Shown: piece after piece, positions 1-7,333 of the stretch
Layout: each line of letters begins with the position of its first letter
Position numbering within the stretch: position 1 is the stretch's first letter
Source: SXTU01 sp964496695
GTDB taxonomy: Bacteria > Verrucomicrobiota > Verrucomicrobiia > Limisphaerales > SXTU01
Length of the DNA stretch: 64,000 nucleotides
Assembly (NCBI GenBank): GCA_964496695.1
Contig: CAZCBE010000021.1
Span: forward strand, 8,856-72,855
Direction: 5' to 3'
Translations under genes and position numbers: made by a program
The notes under the pieces: model-generated
Database searches by the model: none
Told to the model about the DNA's origin: nothing
The model's input: only the letters and a program-made list of their open reading frames with translations

Positions 1-42
1 GTGGAGGCGAAGAAGACGGAGTTTTTCAAGCGCGCGGAGTGA
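1..42 (+). CDS. 3' end of an upstream gene (partial, unidentified)
   Basis: Frame 1 is open from the window edge and reads VEAKKTEFFKRAE before a TGA at 40-42. The charged, lysine-rich tail looks like an ordinary protein C-terminus, and the next gene is on the same strand about 85 bases on. Too little is present to name it. Confidence 0.4.
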   Translation: MEAKKTEFFKRAE

Positions 43-103
43 GCCGCAGTCGCAGGTTCCAGCTTGCGCGTAAATTCCAGCATCCACCCTCCACAATCTC
101 ATC

Positions 104-121
104 CGCAACCTGAAGGTTGCG
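104..121. repeat. Small hairpin just before the formamidase start
   Basis: CGCAACCT and AGGTTGCG face each other directly, ending 6 bases before the start codon at 128. A related half (AGTCGCAGGTT) lies near 48-58, so the 48-124 interval looks like a decayed inverted-repeat element. It covers the usual ribosome-binding position and could hinder or tune initiation; that is inference. Confidence 0.45.
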
Positions 122-127
122 ACTACT

Positions 128-1090
128 ATGCAACGCATCCTCCGAGACCAAGCCCGCAAGTTCGCGCTCGACTGGCGCGAGGAACCACAGCTCCGCGTCC
201 AGCCGGGCGAGTCGTTTGAAATGGAGACGTGGGATGCCTCGTCCGGGTTTTTCAAGACGGAGGCGGACAAGGCCATCCCGGGCAACCGGCCGGGCTTCGA
301 CCGCATTCCGGCGATGGCGAACCCGGTGGGCGGGCCGGTGTATGTCGAGGGTGCGGAGCGGGGCGATACGTTGGTCGTCCACATCGAGGAAATCCTCGTG
401 GCGGACTACTCGTGGATTGCCATCGGACCGAAGCGCGGGCCGCTGGGCGAGTCCACGCGCTGGCCGGAACTGAGCGGCGAATACACGACCAAGATTCTCC
501 GGCACACGCCCGGCCCGAGCGGCACGATGCGCGATGGCACGGTGCATTTCAGCGACCGCATTTCGTGGCCGATCACCCCGTTCATCGGCACGCTGGGCAC
601 TGCGCCGGACCGCGAGGTTTGCACGAGCATTGACGGGCAGGGCGAGTGGGGCGGCAACCTCGACATCCGCGACGTGGCCCCCGGGAACAAGATTTACCTG
701 CCGGTGCATCACGCGGGGGCGCGGTTTTATCTGGGGGACGTGCATGCCAGCCAGGGGGACACGGAGTTCACCGGCACGGCGGCGGAGACATGCTCGACGG
801 TGCGGCTGCGCTTCGAGGTGCTGAAGGGGAAGAAGATTCCCTGGCTGCGCATCGAGAAGCCGGATGCGCTCATTGCCGTTCACGCCGCGAAACCGCTCGA
901 GGAAGCGGTGAAGACGGCGACGTTTCACCTGATGGACTGGATCATCCGCGAACATGGCTTCACGCCCTCGGACGCCTACTGCCTGGTCAGCACCTGCCCG
1001 GACTTCCGCATCAACGTGTATCAGATGTGCAACATCGCAAAGCTGAACTATGTGGCGGGGGCGGAGATCCCGAAGAAGTATCTGGGGTAG
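128..1090 (+). CDS. Acetamidase/formamidase family protein
   Basis: This 320-residue protein fits the FmdA/AmdA family, which hydrolyses short amides such as formamide or acetamide to ammonia and the acid in the cytoplasm. Family hallmarks are the N-terminal GPVYVEGAERGDTLVVHI segment (about residues 75-92), the central IGTLGTAPDREV region, and the stretch around DVHASQGDTEFTGTAAE (about residues 202-218) that forms the metal-binding core in characterised members. Length is slightly below the 300-400 residues usual for the family and both ends look complete. No signal peptide is seen. It is convergent with the rhomboid gene and has no amide-transport gene beside it, so the true substrate is unknown. 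Family assignment is secure; substrate is not. Confidence 0.88.
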   Translation: MQRILRDQARKFALDWREEPQLRVQPGESFEMETWDASSGFFKTEADKAIPGNRPGFDRIPAMANPVGGPVYVEGAERGDTLVVHIEEILVADYSWIAIGPKRGPLGESTRWPELSGEYTTKILRHTPGPSGTMRDGTVHFSDRISWPITPFIGTLGTAPDREVCTSIDGQGEWGGNLDIRDVAPGNKIYLPVHHAGARFYLGDVHASQGDTEFTGTAAETCSTVRLRFEVLKGKKIPWLRIEKPDALIAVHAAKPLEEAVKTATFHLMDWIIREHGFTPSDAYCLVSTCPDFRINVYQMCNIAKLNYVAGAEIPKKYLG

Positions 1091-1110
1091 GGGAGGGGAG
1101 GGGGACGAAG

Positions 1111-1192
1111 GGAGTATTGGAGTGGTGGAGTAATGGAGTGCTGACGACACGGGCTTTTCCAACACTCCAGTGCTCCACTACTCCATCACTCC
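1111..1192. repeat. Inverted repeat with 8-bp unit arms (TGGAGTNN family)
   Basis: The left arm (1111-1140) is four imperfect copies of the octamer TGGAGTNN; the right arm (1163-1192) is its near reverse complement. The pair could fold into a long interrupted hairpin with a loop of about 22 bases. It lies between two convergent genes, where it may help end transcription from both sides, but there is no U-tract. Confidence 0.75.
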
Positions 1193-1202
1193 GCTCCTCC
1201 CC

Positions 1203-2108
1203 TCAGTTCTTCTTCGCCATTACGGCGCGGGCTTTCTCCAGGATCTTCCGTTCGCGGTCGGTGAGACTGTGGATGCCGTGGGCGGAAATCTTGTCGAGGA
1301 TGGGGTCCACCTCCTTGCTGATGAAATCGTCGTTGGCGGCTTCGGTCGTGGCCAGGCCAGGGCGCCGCAACTCAATGATGCCGCCTGCAGAATCCGACCG
1401 GGCACCGACCGATTCAGCATTGCGAGTTGGACGGCTGCGGCGAGAGGTCAGAAAGCCGTCCCAGTTGAACAGTTTCGCCACCGGGAAATCATCGCTGGCT
1501 TCGAGCTTGCGGCGGGCGTAGCCGATACCAAAGAGCAGGCCGCCAAGATGGGCCGCTCCCGAAACTCCTCCGAATGGGAACACGATGCCGAACACGGCCA
1601 AGCCCAGCAAGAACCAGAGCACCACGCTGGCGCGCAGGCGGACTGGAAAGAACAGGAATATGAAACACATCTCCCGCCACGGATTCAAAGTTGCGTAAGC
1701 GCCGAGCAGTGCGAGGACACCGCCCGAGGCTCCGATGACGCCAACCGCGCCATGCTGAGGGAGAAAGGTTGTCCCCAGGTGGAAAACTCCGCCGAGGAGC
1801 CCTCCTAGAAAGAACAGGCGCAGCAAATGCCGACGGCCATAGGCCTCCTCAATTGCCATGCCCATGAAGTAAAGCGCAAGGCAGTTGAAAAGCACATGCC
1901 ACGGCCAAGGGCAGGCGTGGACGAATTGAAAGGTAACCAGCCGCCAAACTTGTCCGCTGAACAGCTCTCCGCGTTGCAATCCCAGCACTTCGGCGAGATC
2001 GAGTCGGAAAAATGTAAGCAGAATCGCCTGGATCAGAAAGACGCTTACCAGTGCGGCGATCAGATAGAACGTGGTCGTCCGGCGGAAGGAACCTTCCGTG
2101 GAGCGCAT
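1203..2108 (-). CDS. Rhomboid family intramembrane serine protease with C-terminal DUF6576-like tail
   Basis: A 301-residue polytopic membrane protease that would cleave transmembrane substrates within the bilayer. The GASGG motif puts the catalytic serine at residue 128, and the partner histidine is H187 in GAAHLGG. The conserved HxxxN pair is H71/N75. About six hydrophobic segments run from residue 14 to 195. After a polar linker, residues about 258-300 (DPILDKISAHGIHSLTDRER) form a small helical module often seen behind rhomboids in Bacteroidota and Verrucomicrobiota. The frame is open for 46 codons upstream, but I start at the ATG at 2108, because the preceding residues are proline- and cysteine-rich and not rhomboid-like, and the first membrane helix follows at once. 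Substrates are unknown. Confidence 0.9.
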   Translation of the reverse strand: MRSTEGSFRRTTTFYLIAALVSVFLIQAILLTFFRLDLAEVLGLQRGELFSGQVWRLVTFQFVHACPWPWHVLFNCLALYFMGMAIEEAYGRRHLLRLFFLGGLLGGVFHLGTTFLPQHGAVGVIGASGGVLALLGAYATLNPWREMCFIFLFFPVRLRASVVLWFLLGLAVFGIVFPFGGVSGAAHLGGLLFGIGYARRKLEASDDFPVAKLFNWDGFLTSRRSRPTRNAESVGARSDSAGGIIELRRPGLATTEAANDDFISKEVDPILDKISAHGIHSLTDRERKILEKARAVMAKKN

Positions 2109-2388
2109 GTAATCCCGGTCATCAAGCACGGGCGGCAACCTACCGGCGGTCCGGGCACATTTCAACGGGGGATTTCCCTGTCCTGCCTTGCTCCGTTCGC
2201 CGCAAAGAACAGCCAGTCCTTGCCAAGGTGGGTCTAGCGGACCCACCCGTGCGCTACTATGTTGTCCCTGTGAAAGTCAACTCGCTTCACACCATCGCCC
2301 GGGCTGCGGACGGATGCCGCGGGGGAGCCCGATGGGCTGGTGCAGAAGCCCTAAACCAACCGCCTCGCGCGGCAACGAAAGAACAGCC

Positions 2389-2925
2389 ATGAAAATCAAA
2401 CCTTCCAATGGTGGGGTGATCGTCGAACTCGGGGCGCAGGAAGCCGGCCTGCCGGACAAGTCCTCGCCTTTTTGCATCCAGAAGATCCTCGTCCCGGTGG
2501 ACTTCTCCGAATGTTCACGCAAGGCACTTCGCTATGCGATTCCCTTTGCGAAACAGTTCGGAGCCAGCCTGACCCTGCTGTTTGTCACCCAGATCAATTA
2601 TGCCGTCGGGGAGTTTGGCATGGTGGACTCGCCGCTGCTGGAGGTGCAGGTGCGGGAGGCGGCCGAGCAATCACTGGACAAGCTCATGGCCGAGGAAATC
2701 GGCAACGCGGTGCCCGCCAGCCGGGCGATGCGCATCGGCCGGCCGGCCACGGAGATCGCGGCGGCGGCGAAGGAACTCGACGCCGACCTGATCATCATCT
2801 CCACCCACGGCCACACGGGCCTCAAGCATGTGTTCCTCGGCAGCGTGACGGAAAACGTCGCCCGCGTGGCCCCGTGTCCGGTGCTGGTGGTGCGCGAAGA
2901 GGAGCATGAGTTCCTCCGGGATTGA
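2389..2925 (+). CDS. Universal stress protein (UspA family)
   Basis: A 178-residue single-domain cytoplasmic Usp protein. After a roughly 28-residue leader, ILVPVDFSECSRKAL opens the fold. The ATP-binding signature G-2x-G-9x-G(S/T) is present as GHTGLKHVFLGSVTENV, followed by the closing strand CPVLVVREEE. This makes it the ATP-binding type rather than the non-binding UspA type. The frame is open upstream to 2188, but the ATG at 2389 gives the normal family start. The gene stands alone and ends just before a strong hairpin at 2957. Family members act in stress survival; the specific role here cannot be read from context. Confidence 0.9.
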   Translation: MKIKPSNGGVIVELGAQEAGLPDKSSPFCIQKILVPVDFSECSRKALRYAIPFAKQFGASLTLLFVTQINYAVGEFGMVDSPLLEVQVREAAEQSLDKLMAEEIGNAVPASRAMRIGRPATEIAAAAKELDADLIIISTHGHTGLKHVFLGSVTENVARVAPCPVLVVREEEHEFLRD

Positions 2926-2956
2926 ACGTGCTCACACGCACCGGCTCCAGTCTGAA

Positions 2957-2976
2957 CGCCGAGCAAGTGCTCGGCG
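2957..2976. terminator. Perfect 8-bp hairpin between convergent genes
   Basis: CGCCGAGC and GCTCGGCG pair perfectly around an AAGT loop, 31 bases past the universal stress gene and 8 bases past the end of the convergent gene at 2985. It is well placed to act in both directions but lacks a T-run, so Rho-independent termination is only possible. It may equally be one of the dispersed palindromes of this genome. Confidence 0.45.
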
Positions 2977-2984
2977 CTCCGGGG

Positions 2985-3317
2985 TCAGCCGCGGATGGTG
3001 AAGACCATGCCGTCGGGAAGGGTGAAGATGTAGTCGGCGGGAGCCTGGCCTACGATTCTTACGGTCACGGCGGTGCCGTCCACATCGGTGATCTGCAAGC
3101 CTACCTCGCCGGAGCCTTGGCCGAAAATGAACTGGAGGAGGACAGCGTCATCGTCGAGCGGGTCCACGACCTGCGCGCCTTCGTTGCCGCGCGGCAGGAT
3201 GGTATCCCCATCGCAGATCTCGGGCTGGGCTTCCGTGGCGAGCCGGGACCGGCCATCGGCGGATACGATGGTGGTGTTGGTGCAATCGAGGAAGACCAGT
3301 TTGAGATTGGCTTTCAT
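2985..3317 (-). CDS. Small hypothetical protein
   Basis: This encodes 110 residues starting MKANLKLVFLDCTNTTIVSADG. The predicted strands alternate with acidic turns and there is no signal peptide or membrane segment, so it looks like a small, soluble, beta-rich, acidic protein. One cysteine (C12) is present. I do not recognise the family. Reasons to accept it as a gene are steady codon usage, a sensible start, and a fit between the hairpin at 2957 and the non-coding stretch that begins at 3318. It is convergent with the universal stress gene and shows no functional link to it. Confidence 0.6.
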   Translation of the reverse strand: MKANLKLVFLDCTNTTIVSADGRSRLATEAQPEICDGDTILPRGNEGAQVVDPLDDDAVLLQFIFGQGSGEVGLQITDVDGTAVTVRIVGQAPADYIFTLPDGMVFTIRG

Positions 3318-3912
3318 GAGCGGGCGGCTTCGCGGTCTGGAGTCGGTGTTTGGGTGTGAGAGAAAGGTCGCGTCGGCGGGCAGGAGCTGGCAAGCCGAAA
3401 GCTCTGCCCGACAGGCTTAATTCAGAATTCCCCCCGCGGACAGCTCCGCCCGGGGCGCATCTCAGTTGCTTGCCATCTCATTGGCACCGGGCTCCGCTTG
3501 GTGCGAGAGCGAAGCAGAGGCAAGCCGCTTCAATGGCTTGGGCGGCCTGATGCAGCAGGCACCATGGCCTGGCGCACGCCAAAGTCGGACTTGATGGCCA
3601 CCGTCTCCGGCAGCGCGGAGCGTCGGGAGTGCGGCGTATTTCACCGCCGCGTTCGGTTGGGCGCACGGCGAGGGTGGCGAGGTGGCCAAGGCCGTGGCTG
3701 GAAAAGCGGTGCTGAAAGACACCGCACTCCAGACGCTGGCGCGACTTCCACCGTCTTGGGTTTCCGCGAACGGTGCAGGTCTGAGAGTGGAATCGCCAAA
3801 TGCAAGAAACGGGGATGCGCCCGCTTCGCCTGGCATCTGCTTTTTCCGCGTGCAGCGCGGGCGTTCTCCGTGTTTCATCTCCACCCCGGTGGCCCGGCTG
3901 CCGGAGTTTATT
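3318..3912. other. Gene-free interval upstream of lysS, with degenerate repeats
   Basis: No convincing gene is present. At 3378-3409, GGGCAGGAGCT faces AGCTCTGCCC, forming an imperfect hairpin. At 3480-3545 there is a decayed copy of the CATTAGCACC composite repeat, whose better copy is at 46493-46635; it keeps TTGGCACCGGGCT and the CCGCTTCAATGGCTT core. The lysS promoter must lie in this stretch, but I see no clear promoter boxes. Confidence 0.5.
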
Positions 3913-5484
3913 ATGGAAGACACGAATTCGCTGATCGAACAACGCCGCGCCAAGCTCGCCTCGCTGCGCAGCAAGGGCATTGACCCGTTCCAGAACAAGT
4001 TCTCGCCCAGTGAGAGCTGCGCCGTTGCCCGGGGCAATTACACCGAGGGCCGCGCCGTGGCCGTTGCCGGGCGCATCACTGCGCACCGGGACATGGGCAA
4101 GTCCATGTTCATTGACGTGAAGGACCAGAGCGGGCGCATCCAGGCCTACGCCCAGAAGAATGTTCTCGGCGATGAGCAGTTCGACATCTTCCGGCATCTG
4201 GACCTGGGCGACTTCGTCGGCATCAAGGGCACGCTCTTCACCACGCGCACGGGCGAAATCTCCGTCAAGTGCGAGTCCTTCACCATTCTCGCGAAGGCCC
4301 TCCGTCCGCCACCGGCGAAGTGGCACGGGCTGGAGGACACGGAGATCCGTTACCGTCAGCGCTACCTCGACTTGATTGCGAATGATGAAGTGAAGCGCGT
4401 CATGCTCCTGCGCAGCCAGGTGATCCGCGAAATTCGCAACTTCCTCCATGGACGCGGCTACATCGAGGTCGAGACGCCGATGATGCAGGCGATTCCCGGC
4501 GGTGCGGCGGCGCGGCCTTTCATCACGAAGCACGAATCGCTTGGCTGCAACTTCTACCTGCGCATCGCGCTGGAGCTTTACCTCAAGCGCCTGCTGGTGG
4601 GCGGCGTGGACAAGGTCTTCGAGATCGGCCGGAACTTCCGCAACGAGGGACTCTCCCGGAAGCACAACCCGGAGTTCACCATGCTCGAAGCCTACGAGGC
4701 CTACGGCGACTACGAAACGATGATGGATTTGGTGCAGGGGATGGTCTGCCATGTGTCGCAGGAGGTGCTGGATACGCTCGTGATCGAACACAAGGATGCG
4801 GAGGGCAAGGTGACCAAGACGATCAATCTCACCCCGCCGTGGAACCGCGTCCGCTACAAGGATTTGGTGAAACAGGTCGCGGGCGCTGATTGGTTCGACC
4901 TGACTACCAAGGAGCGTCGTCTGAGGGCTTACTCACTTGGAATCGACATTGGCCAAAAAGGCCCGTGCGCACCGGTAGAATTGCAAGACGCGATGAAGGG
5001 TGCTTGGAAGACTCTCACTGAAGAGGAAAGAAAGGTGCTTTGGCTTCGCTTCGGCCTCGACCCTGACAAGCTCGAAACGCCATACGAAGACTTCGAGGTG
5101 ACCGGAGCGGTCTTTGAGAAGCTCATCGAGCCGACCTTGATCCAGCCCACCTTCGTCACGCACCTGCCGAAGCAACTCGTCCCGTTGGCCAAGCTCTCGC
5201 CGGACGATCCCTCGACTGTTGAGGTCTTCGAGTGCTGCATCAACGGCCAGGAGATCGCGCCGGCCTACACCGAGCAAAACGATCCCATCGCCCAGCGCGA
5301 CACACTGGAGCACCAGGCTGGTGGCGAGCAGCAGAAGCTGGATGAAGACTTTCTCGTGGCGCTCGAACACGGGATGCCCCCGGCCGGCGGCATGGGCATG
5401 GGCATTGACCGCCTGTGCATGATGCTGCTCGGCCAGGAGAGCATCCGGGATGTGATCCTGTTTCCGCAGTTGAAGCCGAAGTGA
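3913..5484 (+). CDS. lysS: Lysyl-tRNA synthetase, class II, with an unusual internal insertion
   Basis: A 523-residue enzyme that charges tRNA-Lys. An N-terminal OB-fold anticodon-binding domain (about residues 50-145) is followed by the class II catalytic core. Motif 2 is in FEIGRNFRNEGLSRKHNPEF, and motif 3 is GMGMGIDRLCMMLL near the C-terminus. ATG 3913 (MEDTNSLIEQ) is chosen because the 77 codons upstream are open but not synthetase-like. Two oddities stand out. About 41 extra residues (about 347-387, containing LTEEERKVLWLRFGLD) interrupt the region between motifs 2 and 3, in codons less G+C-rich than the rest. The gene also ends in QLKPK with a TGA, while a second copy of those last 15 bases at 6498-6512 is followed by ACG TAG, suggesting that the original stop was moved about 1 kb downstream by an insertion. 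Confidence 0.95.
   Translation: MEDTNSLIEQRRAKLASLRSKGIDPFQNKFSPSESCAVARGNYTEGRAVAVAGRITAHRDMGKSMFIDVKDQSGRIQAYAQKNVLGDEQFDIFRHLDLGDFVGIKGTLFTTRTGEISVKCESFTILAKALRPPPAKWHGLEDTEIRYRQRYLDLIANDEVKRVMLLRSQVIREIRNFLHGRGYIEVETPMMQAIPGGAAARPFITKHESLGCNFYLRIALELYLKRLLVGGVDKVFEIGRNFRNEGLSRKHNPEFTMLEAYEAYGDYETMMDLVQGMVCHVSQEVLDTLVIEHKDAEGKVTKTINLTPPWNRVRYKDLVKQVAGADWFDLTTKERRLRAYSLGIDIGQKGPCAPVELQDAMKGAWKTLTEEERKVLWLRFGLDPDKLETPYEDFEVTGAVFEKLIEPTLIQPTFVTHLPKQLVPLAKLSPDDPSTVEVFECCINGQEIAPAYTEQNDPIAQRDTLEHQAGGEQQKLDEDFLVALEHGMPPAGGMGMGIDRLCMMLLGQESIRDVILFPQLKPK
4951..5073 (+). other. Compositionally atypical insertion within lysS
   Basis: Codons here (CAA, AAA, GTA, AGA, ACT, CTT, GCT) contrast with the G/C-ending codons on both sides; the shift seems to begin near 4900 and end near 5090. 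The segment codes for about 41 residues between SLGIDI and ETPYEDFEVTGAVF, where ordinary class II LysRS has a short connection. The frame is kept, and motifs on both sides are intact, so the enzyme should still fold. Confidence 0.55.
5467..5481 (+). repeat. Left copy of the lysS-end direct repeat (att-like)
   Basis: CAGTTGAAGCCGAAG encodes the last five residues of LysRS. The identical 15 bases recur at 6498-6512, 1031 bases downstream, both preceded by TCC plus one mismatch. The pair brackets the 5503-6486 gene, as attL/attR would bracket an insertion. Confidence 0.75.
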
Positions 5485-5502
5485 CCCACGGAAACTCAGC
5501 TA

Positions 5503-6486
5503 ATGCACCAAATCCAAGGCCGGTGTCCTATTTGCAGTCATAATCAGACTGCGATTTTTCAAGACGCATCGCGAGTGGAGTTCATTTGTTGGCGCTGCGG
5601 CAAATTCGCATCGTCTCCTTCGGTTCTGGCGCACAAGCTTGGCTTTTCGCCTCAGCAAATCGCTGTTGCCTCTGGTTGGCTTTCTGAAAATCAGGAAGCA
5701 TTCCTTCCAGCGAAGCAACTGCGAGAGCTTGCGAGTTTAGGAACCCCGACCATTGGAGAAAAGGCCGACAAGATTTTACGCTTCTTTACAGAGTTGAATC
5801 CTCTTGTCGGGACTCAGTTTATTCTACAGAGCACCCCTGGTTACGGGCCGGCACAAGTGTTTCATAGTGGCCACCATGTGGAGGTGCCATTCTACCAACT
5901 TGTGGCGCGAGCATGGGCCGTAAACGAAATAGAAGCACACTACCTGCTGGGAGATTACCTCGTGCGTGAGCCTGGTCAGCTTGAGTCAAAGCACGGCGGG
6001 TTTCAAATTACCCCAAAGGGTTGGGCACGCCTTGATGCGCTTCGAAACGCCAATCCACAATCGAAGGTCGGCTTCATCGCCATGTGGTTTGACCCGCAGG
6101 TCACTGACGCCTGGAGGTCGATCGAACAGGGAATTGGCGCGGCAGGTTACCAGCCTCTCCGCATCGACCAGCGGCAGCACAATAACAAAATCGACGACGA
6201 GATCGTCGCCGCCATCCGAGGCAGCCGCTTCGTGGTCTCGGACTTCACAGGTCATCGGGGTGGAGTGTATTTCGAGGCAGGTTTCGCCATGGGATTGGGC
6301 ATTCCGGTGATATGGCTTTGCCGAAAGGACGAACTCGAGAAAGCCCACTTCGACACGCGCCAATACAACTTCATTGTTTGGGAACAGGCCGGCCTTTCTG
6401 AATTAACCAAGGCGTTGAAGAACCGCATCGAAGCCACGATTGGTCGAGGGCCTGTCCCTGAAAGCAACAAAGTGTCCGTGATTTAA
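5503..6486 (+). CDS. Zinc-ribbon / winged-helix / nucleoside deoxyribosyltransferase-like (TIR-like) protein
   Basis: A 327-residue protein that I read as a possible standalone defence effector. Residues 9-31 hold a zinc ribbon (CPIC then CWRC). Residues about 125-185 look like a winged helix (GFQITPKGWARLDAL). Residues about 187-320 resemble the nucleoside 2-deoxyribosyltransferase/TIR-like Rossmann fold: GFIAMWF, then SRFVVSDFTG, then GGVYFEAGFAMGLGIPVIW, where the glutamate of YFEAG aligns with the catalytic position of such enzymes, and later HFDTRQYNFIVW. Members of this fold cleave nucleosides or NAD; activity here is inference. Its codons are clearly less G+C-rich than its neighbours, it begins 19 bases after lysS, and the lysS-end duplication flanks it, all signs of transfer. 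No integrase accompanies it. Confidence 0.75.
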   Translation: MHQIQGRCPICSHNQTAIFQDASRVEFICWRCGKFASSPSVLAHKLGFSPQQIAVASGWLSENQEAFLPAKQLRELASLGTPTIGEKADKILRFFTELNPLVGTQFILQSTPGYGPAQVFHSGHHVEVPFYQLVARAWAVNEIEAHYLLGDYLVREPGQLESKHGGFQITPKGWARLDALRNANPQSKVGFIAMWFDPQVTDAWRSIEQGIGAAGYQPLRIDQRQHNNKIDDEIVAAIRGSRFVVSDFTGHRGGVYFEAGFAMGLGIPVIWLCRKDELEKAHFDTRQYNFIVWEQAGLSELTKALKNRIEATIGRGPVPESNKVSVI

Positions 6487-6497
6487 TTGCCTGTCCC

Positions 6498-6512
6498 CAG
6501 TTGAAGCCGAAG
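6498..6512 (+). repeat. Right copy of the lysS-end direct repeat (att-like)
   Basis: Identical to 5467-5481. Read in the lysS frame it continues AAG ACG TAG, giving QLKPKT and a stop, so this probably marks the original end of lysS before the 1031-bp insertion. Confidence 0.75.
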
Positions 6513-6577
6513 ACGTAGCCGAGCGTCTGCGGTTTATTACCCGCAACCATCGCTGACGCGAACAACCAGCCCAAAAT

Positions 6578-7315
6578 ATGTCTGCCGCCTCCGATGAGCC
6601 TGCTGTGCTGACTCCGATACTACAACGGCGGGCCGAGATCCTTTCGGAACTGCTGACCAAGCTGACGACGCAGCGAACGCTGGGCGACATCACCAATGCG
6701 GTGAAGCTAGCGGTGAGGAGCGGAGCCGAGGCGCAGGGCATGGCCTTTGTCCTGCGGGATGGGGAGCAGTGCTTCTATCTGGACGAGGATGCGATGGCCC
6801 CTTTGTGGAAGGGGCAGCGGTTTCCACTCTCCGCCTGCGTCAGCGGTTGGGCCATGACGCACCGCACGCCGGTGGTCATCCCGGATGTGTCCGCCGATGA
6901 ACGGGTGCCACAGGCCGCGTATCGTGCCACGTTCGTCAAAAGCATGGTGATGGTGCCCATCCGGGGGCTGCGCTCGCTGGGCGCCATCGGGGCCTACTGG
7001 AGCCGGGCGCACGCTCCCGATGCCCAGACCGTGAGCTGGCTGCAGACGGTGGCGGATGCCATCAGCCCGGTGTTTGAATTTTCCCTCGCCAAGGAGGACC
7101 ACCGGACCGGACCAGAACTGGCTGCAGGGCAGGAGCGGGAGCTGGTCCGGGTGTGTGCGTGGACCCGGCAGGTGGAAATGGACGGCGTGTGGGTGCCGTT
7201 TGAAACGTTTCTGCGGCTGCGGTTCGGACTGGCGGTCACTCACACGATCTCCGAGCAGGCCACGGCGGCGATGATGGAGGAGTTGAACCGGGTTGCCCCG
7301 CCGCCGAAAGCGTGA
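6578..7315 (+). CDS. GAF domain-containing protein
   Basis: A 245-residue soluble protein. Residues about 10-30 form an amphipathic helix (RRAEILSELLTKLTTQRTLGD), and residues about 30-165 form a GAF sensor domain with the typical central block WKGQRFPLSACVSGWAMTHR, then VVIPDVSADERVP, then VKSMVMVPIRG. GAF domains bind small ligands or chromophores and usually feed a catalytic domain; here no kinase, cyclase or HTH output follows. The last 70 residues (WTRQVEMDGVWVPFETFLRL onward) resemble the tail found behind PAS/GAF sensors in response-regulator-like proteins, but I cannot name it. It is followed closely by a secreted protein gene at 7334 and may share its transcript. Confidence 0.8.
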   Translation: MSAASDEPAVLTPILQRRAEILSELLTKLTTQRTLGDITNAVKLAVRSGAEAQGMAFVLRDGEQCFYLDEDAMAPLWKGQRFPLSACVSGWAMTHRTPVVIPDVSADERVPQAAYRATFVKSMVMVPIRGLRSLGAIGAYWSRAHAPDAQTVSWLQTVADAISPVFEFSLAKEDHRTGPELAAGQERELVRVCAWTRQVEMDGVWVPFETFLRLRFGLAVTHTISEQATAAMMEELNRVAPPPKA

Positions 7316-7333
7316 TTGAGTGTCCGCCGACGC

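Noticed and set aside
2957..2976. Classical Rho-independent terminator
   Set aside because: The stem is strong, but no T-run follows on either strand; kept only as a possible terminator.
3498..3983. 161-residue plus-strand frame upstream of lysS
   Set aside because: It overlaps the lysS start in another frame and runs through a decayed palindromic repeat; no protein-like features.
4951..5073. A real sigma-factor domain within LysRS
   Set aside because: Only a short helical string matches, and no second HTH helix is recognisable; kept only as a likeness.
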